Below, piece by piece: positions 60,401 to 64,000 of a stretch of 64,000 bases of DNA (the stretch's first letter is position 1; each line of letters begins with the position of its first letter). Location of the stretch: positions 1 through 64,000 of the forward strand of contig DATLRE010000053.1 in NCBI GenBank assembly GCA_035534835.1. The letters run 5' to 3'. The translations under genes and the position numbers were made by a program. The notes below the pieces were generated by a model. The model did no database searches, had not been told where the DNA came from, and was given only the letters and a program-made list of their open reading frames with translations. The stretch is from Bog-756 sp035534835. Lineage in GTDB: Bacteria; Actinomycetota; Acidimicrobiia; Acidimicrobiales; RAAP-2.

Positions 60401-60846
60401 GGCTGGACCCGCTCGACGACGGAGCCGCCCTTGTCGACGCTCATCCCCACGTGCACCAGGACCTCGGGGTCGTCCCAGCTCACGACCTTGGGCGACACGA
60501 TCCCGGCATTCGAGCGGAATGCCTCTTCGACCATCAGGTGCACGGCATCCGGGTCGAGGGCGACATCGTCGTGGCAGAACAGGTAGTAGGCGGCACCGTC
60601 CACCATCGACCGCACCTCGTTGGCCGTCGCCCCGAACCCGCGGTTCTCGTCGAACCGACGCACGTAGGCGGACGGGAGGACGGCCGCCACCCGGGCCGCC
60701 AGGACCTCGCCGGCACCGGTGTCCAGGACCAGGACGGACAGTTCCCCGTAGTCCTGTGAGGCGATCGAGGCCAGCGCCTCCTCGAACCACGGACCGGGAT
60801 CGTGGGCGACGACGACGGCGACGACCGGCGGTGCCAGTGTTTCCAT
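57478..60846 (-). CDS. Family 2 glycosyltransferase fused to a large membrane domain
   Basis: Protein of 1122 residues. Residues 1-240 are a GT-A glycosyltransferase: VVAVVVAHDPGPWFEEALASIASQDY, FDENRGFGATANE, the metal site FCHDDVALDPDAV, and GGCTLVRADLFAELDGFDPAIVAMGEDLDLSWRA. Then comes a helical stretch, a charged linker with REIRVLQVRGSARLAAYLRRAFQFG, and about 14 membrane helices from residue 400 to 850. The C-terminal part contains a predicted outer region (PVNDFSQSVAWMHAKTSGG) and a last helix. It likely builds or exports a cell-wall glycan. Coupled to the DUF5719 gene. The wbbL-like front plus polytopic back is known in actinobacteria, but the exact sugar is unknown. Confidence 0.85.
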   Translation of the reverse strand: METLAPPVVAVVVAHDPGPWFEEALASIASQDYGELSVLVLDTGAGEVLAARVAAVLPSAYVRRFDENRGFGATANEVRSMVDGAAYYLFCHDDVALDPDAVHLMVEEAFRSNAGIVSPKVVSWDDPEVLVHVGMSVDKGGSVVERVQPHEIDHGQHDAVRDVFVAPGGCTLVRADLFAELDGFDPAIVAMGEDLDLSWRAQVAGARILVAPEARVRHLEQLASGAQALDPALVAAATGQDATRRHPVTLQELQRRHELLAVLKCYSRSHLLRVLPQILVLAVGEVVVAELAGNRARARAVVRAWRWNLGRLAVLRTQRAGLRAMRRVGDREIRVLQVRGSARLAAYLRRAFQFGFHGAHADELAAAAEAAGPGVPSDEVAEVEAGVEDTEAGRVSGRTRLAVWAVAAVIVVIGSRGVVTGQLPALGQFTPFPSWSSTLSQFFAGWHPSGVGTTAPAAPALGIAGVLGTVLLGAMGLTQKVLVFGCLPLGAWGAARLLRPFGSQRASLVAGLSYLAMALPYNALALGRWGALVVYAGAPWVLATLLRSTGLEPFVRRVEAPLPPGTTSAGEPAPTGAWASRHGLLGGALALGVLEAVLISFVPATALVVLLVSLAVVASSLLFHDGRATGRAVRLALGSTAVALLICLPWVIGVLSSGTGVLAVFGVPTPTSGAASWSSLLRFAVGPIGGSPLAWGFLVGGLAPLVLARGVRFRWAARFWAIALVFWLAAWVTGRGWTGALAIDPLVLLGPAAAATAASIGLGVAAFERDLRTAEFGWRQVATAFGVVAVALASLPTVVSALPGRWDLPVNDFSQSVAWMHAKTSGGAFRVLWLGDPRSLALGSWAAGDGLAYATSENGSADARWLWNATSPGPAAELGTAVDQARSDQTNRLGSLLAPSGVRYVVVLTSVAPVIVGEQSPTAYPVPGDLLPALGNQLDLQPVLSGTGITVFANTDWVPLRAEVPGGRGTAPTVTTPLGAGPGTAVVPGARPVLPGPVAARSYRGPLAAGTVFASVAPSGSWTLTSSSGTVAHRSAAFGWAARYAVDARTTGTLRFDGGVLPLVFGAYSVLAWALAVAALVDRRRIRREWERVGRPRSWSQGRSRDAAAMEDAWAVEDGVLG

Positions 60847-60974
60847 CAGGGGTCAGAGGCTATCGGGCCGGAGGGGGGCAACGGAGCCATCCCCGTGAGG
60901 GCGCACCCCACCCGCTCCGGACGCGCGCGGCGCTCGCGCGGGGCCCGTCCGGACCCGTGGCCCCACCGCCCACG

Positions 60975-61043
60975 GGCCGGGTCGGACGGGGCCCGGGGGC
61001 CGGGTCGGACGGCGCCCACGGGCCGGGTCGGACGGCGCCCGGA
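60975..61043. repeat. Three tandem copies of a 23-base repeat
   Basis: Units start at 60975, 60998 and 61021; all begin GGCCGGGTCGGACGG and differ only in the last eight bases. An inverted, imperfect copy of the unit lies just upstream (about 60937-60960), so the region can fold into a long hairpin. It occupies the gap between the divergent glycosyltransferase and coiled-coil genes. Its role is unknown. Confidence 0.8.
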
Positions 61044-61081
61044 CGAGGGAGCCCGTCGAGGAGCGGGTGATCCCCGGGTGC

Positions 61082-61112
61082 TTGCAACTGTTTATCATTA
61101 GGTATACAGTTG
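61082..61112 (+). promoter_or_regulatory. A+T-rich promoter/operator before the coiled-coil gene
   Basis: An A+T-rich island in otherwise very G+C-rich sequence. The arms CAACTGT (61085-61091) and ACAGTTG (61106-61112) are exact reverse complements spaced by 14 bases, an operator-like layout. TTGCAA (61082-61087) and TATACA (61103-61108) could be -35 and -10 elements 15 bases apart; TATCAT (61093-61098) is another -10 candidate. About 90 bases downstream, AAGGAG precedes the gene start. Confidence 0.5.
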
Positions 61113-61204
61113 TATTCGAGCACGACGGGAGGGACCGGACGCAGGAACCCGACGCCGTGCCAACCGCACGAGTACCGACCCCCCACGAACCAAGGAGCAA
61201 CATC

Positions 61205-61603
61205 ATGCCGGACATCAACACCGACATCAGCAAGGCCGCCAAGGACATCGCCAACGTGGCCAAGGACGCCACCTACGTCGTCATCGGCGCCGGCGTCCTC
61301 GGCTTCCAGCAGGTTCAGGTCCAGCGGCGCGAACTCCAGGCCAAGCTGCAGGAGCCTTCCTCGCTCGCCGAGCGGGTCTCGTCGGTGCGCGGGGACCTGA
61401 CCGACGCCGTCCACACCGTCGACACCCGTGTCGAGGACCTCATGGACCGCGTCGAGGAGATCATCGAGCGGGTCGAGGCCGTCTTCGCCCCGTTCGAGGA
61501 GCGGCTGCCCGCCCAGGCCCGGGACATCACCAAGAAGGCGCACGTCCAGGCCAAGGACGCCCGCACCCAGCTGCGCAACCTGCGCCCGACCGCCGTCGCC
61601 TGA
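61205..61603 (+). CDS. Small helical coiled-coil protein (phasin/HBHA-like)
   Basis: Protein of 132 residues, almost wholly alpha-helical. It begins MPDINTDISKAAKDIANVAKDATYVVIGAGVLGFQQVQVQ, where YVVIGAGVLGF is a short hydrophobic patch that may touch a membrane or a lipid or polymer surface. It continues as an amphipathic coiled coil (SLAERVSSVRGDLTDAVHTVDTRVEDLMDRVEEIIERVEAVFAPFEERLP) and ends with a basic stretch (ARDITKKAHVQAKDARTQLRNLRP). The pattern recalls phasins and mycobacterial heparin-binding haemagglutinin, but there is no firm family match and no PHA gene nearby. ATG 61205 has AAGGAG at good spacing. It has its own promoter region and a strong terminator, so it is a single-gene unit, perhaps highly expressed. 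Confidence 0.7.
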   Translation: MPDINTDISKAAKDIANVAKDATYVVIGAGVLGFQQVQVQRRELQAKLQEPSSLAERVSSVRGDLTDAVHTVDTRVEDLMDRVEEIIERVEAVFAPFEERLPAQARDITKKAHVQAKDARTQLRNLRPTAVA

Positions 61604-61680
61604 GCGACGCACGCTGTCGCCGGGACGGACTCCCCCCTCCTCCCGGCGTACCGCCGGCGACCTCCGGGTCCCGACGGAAC

Positions 61681-61734
61681 GGACCGACCCCCTTCGGTCC
61701 CGGTCAGAACGGCCCGCCCCGTGCGGGCCGTTCT
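61681..61734. terminator. Double hairpin terminator
   Basis: Two stems lie between the convergent coiled-coil and reductase genes. GGACCGA/TCGGTCC (61681-61687 with 61694-61700) has 7 pairs and a 6-base loop. AGAACGGCCCGC/GCGGGCCGTTCT (61706-61717 with 61723-61734) has 12 perfect pairs and a 5-base loop; read on the minus strand its left arm starts with AGAA and on the plus strand it ends in TTCT. Termination in both directions is likely. Confidence 0.75.
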
Positions 61735-61764
61735 CCGCGTCGGGCGACGGAGCACGGCGAAGGC

Positions 61765-62664
61765 TCAGGTCGCCGCGGCCCGCCAGTGCGCGAGGACGTC
61801 GGCCAGGGTCTGGTCCAGGGGGAGTTCGGGGGCCCACCCCGTGGCTTCCTGCAGCCGGCCCGGGTCACCCCGCAGCACGGGCACCTCGACCGGTCGCATC
61901 AGCGACGGGTCGGGTACCAGGCGCACCGTGCTCCCCGTCGCCGCCAGCAGGCGGTCGGCGATGTCCTGGATCGAGACGTCCACCCCCGAGCACACGTTGT
62001 AGACGGTGCCGGGCACCCCGGACTCGACCAGCAGCCGGTAGGAGCGCACGACGTCGCGCACGTCGGTGAAATCGCGCCGGGCCGAGAGGTTGCCCACCGG
62101 GATCTCGGTGGCACCGGAGCGCTCGGCGTCGACGATCCGCTTCGACAGGGCTGCCACCGCGAAGTTGGGTGACTGGCCGGGCCCGATGTGGTTGAACGGC
62201 CGCACCACGACCACGTGCTGTCCGTATGCCAGCCACGCCTGCGTGCAGAGCGCCTCGGCGGCGAGTTTCGAAGCGGCGTAGGGCGTGAGCGGTGCGGTCG
62301 GCGACGACTCGGTCAGCGGTAGCTGCGCCGGGTCGGTCACGGCCCCGTAGACCTCGGCCGAGCTGGTCACGAGGACCCGGGGGTCGGTGCCGCACTCGCG
62401 GGCCGCGCCCAGCACGGCGGCCGTCCCGAGCACGTTGACCTCGAGCACCCGCAGCGGCTCGTCCCACGACTGCCCGACATGGGTCATCGCCGCCAGGTGG
62501 TAGATGGCGTCGGGGGCGGCCTCCGCTACCGCGTCCAGGAGCGCACCGGGGTCGGTGATCTCCACCTCCTGGTCGATCTGGACGACCTCCTCGCCCCGGT
62601 CACGGAGGTGCTCGGCGAGCCACGTGCCCACGAAGCCGCGGCCACCGGTGATCAGAGAACGCAC
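61765..62664 (-). CDS. rmd: GDP-4-dehydro-6-deoxy-D-mannose reductase-like epimerase
   Basis: Extended SDR of about 300 residues. The NAD(P) loop is ITGGRGFVGTWLAEHL; YHLAAMTHVGQSW, TSSAEVYGAV and the catalytic YAASK (Y and K of YxxxK) follow. RPFNHIGPGQSPNFAVAALSKRI and PVGNLSARRDFTDVRDVVRSYRLL are characteristic of GDP-mannose dehydratase and Rmd enzymes. It would reduce the keto-sugar made from GDP-mannose, giving GDP-rhamnose or a related deoxyhexose; the gmd dehydratase is not in view. The start is GTG 62664 or GTG 62673; the second lies one base from the preceding stop. It follows a glycosyltransferase gene in the same direction. Confidence 0.85.
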   Translation of the reverse strand: MRSLITGGRGFVGTWLAEHLRDRGEEVVQIDQEVEITDPGALLDAVAEAAPDAIYHLAAMTHVGQSWDEPLRVLEVNVLGTAAVLGAARECGTDPRVLVTSSAEVYGAVTDPAQLPLTESSPTAPLTPYAASKLAAEALCTQAWLAYGQHVVVVRPFNHIGPGQSPNFAVAALSKRIVDAERSGATEIPVGNLSARRDFTDVRDVVRSYRLLVESGVPGTVYNVCSGVDVSIQDIADRLLAATGSTVRLVPDPSLMRPVEVPVLRGDPGRLQEATGWAPELPLDQTLADVLAHWRAAAT

Positions 62665-62674
62665 GACGGGCACC

Positions 62675-63883
62675 CTACCGGCTCGGCACGCCCGCCGAGT
62701 GCGCCCGGCGGTAGGCCGCCACGTGGAGGTCCGTGCTGCGGTCCCAGGTGTGACGGCGCACGATCTCGAATCCGAGCGCACGCCGCTCGGCAGCCGCCCG
62801 GAAGTCCCCGTCACCCCCGAGGGCCGCATCGAGCGCCCCGGCCAGGTCGTCGGTGTCGCCCGGCTCCACCAGGACGGCACTGGCCCCGGCCACCTCCTCC
62901 ATGGCCGTGCCACGAGTGGTCACCAGGGGGGCCCCGCAGGCGAGGGCCTCGAGTGCCGGCAGCCCGAACCCCTCGTAGAGCGAGGGGTAGACGACGGCCG
63001 TCGCCGAACGCAGCAGCGCCGGGACGTCCTCGTCACCCACGTACCCGGTCCGGACGATCCGCCGGCCCAGTCCGGAGGCCACGACGGCCGCCTCCACGTC
63101 GTCCGCCCCCCATGCGGCCCCGCCGGCCAGCACCAGGTGGGCGTCGGGATGCCTCGAGGCCACCGCCGCAAACGCCCGGACCAGCGTGGGCACGTCCTTG
63201 CGCGGCTCGAGGGTCCCGACGAAGACCAGCAGGGGCCCGTCGCCCACCAGGCGCGCGTCGAGCGCGGCCAGGCGGGCCGCGTCCGAGCCCGGCTGTGGCT
63301 CGACGGGCCGGAACCGCTCCGTGTCCACCCCGTGCGGGACCACGGCGACCTCGGCGTCGACCCGGCACCACCGGCGCAGGGCGTCGGCCGTGACCCGGCT
63401 CGGGCACACCACCACCGCGGCCTCTCGGGCCGCCCGGGTGATGGCCCGTCGGAACAGCAGGACCTTGGAACGTTCGTGCCAACGGGGCTCGTCGAAGAAG
63501 CTCAGGTCGTGGACGGTCACCACCGAGGGGATCGGACACCGGCGGGGCATCGTGTAGTGGGGCCCGTGGTGGACCGCCGCCCCGGACGCCGCCAACAGGG
63601 GGCCCAGCCGAAGCTGCTCCCAGGCCAGGCGGAGCGGCCGGGCCGCCGGCGCCTCGGCCACGAGGTTCCCCTCGGGAACCAGCGCCGCCCACCGGTCCCG
63701 GTCCGCGGACCGACCGAACACCACCAGGTCGACGTCGGGACGGGCCGACAGCCCTCGGGCCAGCTGCAGGATGTAATGGCCGGCCCCGACCGGTCGGTCG
63801 GGGACCGCGGTGACGTCGAGTGCGACACGCAGCCGGGCGCGGCCGACCCGCGCGTCGTCCGGGCGGACGGCGTCACCGGGCAC
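62675..63883 (-). CDS. Family 1 (GT-B) glycosyltransferase
   Basis: Protein of 402 residues with two Rossmann-like halves. The front has LRVALDVTAVPDRPVGAGHYILQLARGLS and HHGPHYTMPRRCPIPSVVTVHDLSFF; the C-terminal donor domain has VVPHGVDTERFRPVE, VFVGTLEPRKDVPTLVRAFAAV and the EX7E motif in YEGFGLPALEALACGAPLVTT. Mannosyl- or rhamnosyltransferases of polysaccharide clusters look like this; the neighbouring rmd and the manB supply suggest a GDP-sugar donor. GTG 63883 is chosen because GGAGG lies seven bases upstream; it overlaps the end of the previous gene by 11 bases. Confidence 0.92.
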   Translation of the reverse strand: MPGDAVRPDDARVGRARLRVALDVTAVPDRPVGAGHYILQLARGLSARPDVDLVVFGRSADRDRWAALVPEGNLVAEAPAARPLRLAWEQLRLGPLLAASGAAVHHGPHYTMPRRCPIPSVVTVHDLSFFDEPRWHERSKVLLFRRAITRAAREAAVVVCPSRVTADALRRWCRVDAEVAVVPHGVDTERFRPVEPQPGSDAARLAALDARLVGDGPLLVFVGTLEPRKDVPTLVRAFAAVASRHPDAHLVLAGGAAWGADDVEAAVVASGLGRRIVRTGYVGDEDVPALLRSATAVVYPSLYEGFGLPALEALACGAPLVTTRGTAMEEVAGASAVLVEPGDTDDLAGALDAALGGDGDFRAAAERRALGFEIVRRHTWDRSTDLHVAAYRRAHSAGVPSR

Positions 63884-64000
63884 GTGGCATCCTCCGCTCC
63901 TCCATCGCCTGTTCCCACACATCCCGGTGCCGTCGTGCGATGGAGGACCACGTCAGCTCGGTCGACCGGGCCGCGCCCCGATGGATCAGCGCCTCGCGCA
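63873..64000 (-). CDS. C-terminal end of another glycosyltransferase (5' part outside window)
   Basis: The last 42 codons of a minus-strand gene: EALIHRGAARSTELTWSSIARRHRDVWEQAMEERRM and a short basic end. The pattern 'R.. ... TW.SIA..H..VW' is the usual C-terminus of GT-B glycosyltransferases, where the last helix crosses back to the first domain. The stop TGA at 63875-63873 lies inside the start of the next glycosyltransferase gene, so the two are in one operon. Nothing more can be said without the sequence beyond the edge. Confidence 0.7.
   Translation of the reverse strand, partial: REALIHRGAARSTELTWSSIARRHRDVWEQAMEERRMPRAR

Noticed and set aside
60975..61043. CRISPR array
   Set aside because: Three directly abutting 23-base units with no spacers and no cas genes in the window; it is a simple tandem repeat.

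Overview
The window is very G+C-rich, densely coded DNA from an actinobacterium. Several things fit the Acidimicrobiia best: the secA-prfB-ftsE-ftsX order, an SCO6745-family protein, a DUF3039 protein, an NDMA-type zinc alcohol dehydrogenase, a BioB/BsaP pair, and a secreted amidase built from 'WLVASDGGIFAFG' repeats. That placement is inference; there is no rRNA here. No tRNA, CRISPR array, transposase or phage gene was found. It reads as a chromosomal core region.

Layout. 1-11140: methionine cycle (metX partial, metY, ahcY), a beta-helix lipoprotein, an enoyl-CoA hydratase, an alcohol dehydrogenase, bioB with its small partner bsaP, a VOC protein and a fatty-acid desaturase. 11332-13791: a sulfatase gene broken by three frameshifts, then a sulfotransferase-like gene. 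13828-24053: small housekeeping genes, a coupled maf-dusB-SDR run, an ABC-F ATPase, an SPFH/NfeD pair and an ABC-2 exporter. 24144-27338: bioA-bioF-bioD operon. 27480-30695: an archaeal-type riboflavin synthase followed six bases later by a P-type cation ATPase. 30844-37991: purU, divergent acyl-CoA dehydrogenase and acyl-CoA synthetase genes around a long inverted repeat, a sugar nucleotidyltransferase, a serine hydrolase and a secreted lipase.

38074-44342 carries hpf-secA-prfB-ftsE-ftsX on the minus strand. Upstream of hpf is a gap of about 490 bases (44343-44834) that holds no convincing protein gene but folds, on the minus strand, into a chain of pseudoknots. A resume-like GCA codon and a short reading frame with in-frame double stops follow the first pseudoknot. 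I read it as a tmRNA-like RNA. Its tRNA-like part is not resolved and may be circularly permuted. This is the most interesting item in the window.

44835-64000 is mostly cell-envelope sugar metabolism: phosphosugar isomerase, Trm112-like protein, phosphomannomutase, repeat-bearing amidase, large membrane glycosyltransferase-like proteins, a DUF5719 protein, a GDP-deoxyhexose reductase and two GT-B glycosyltransferases. FtsH, a CPBP protein, a LON-domain protein and a small coiled-coil protein with its own A+T-rich promoter region lie among them. The isomerase and mutase would supply mannose phosphates, the reductase would give a GDP-deoxyhexose, and the glycosyltransferases would use such donors.
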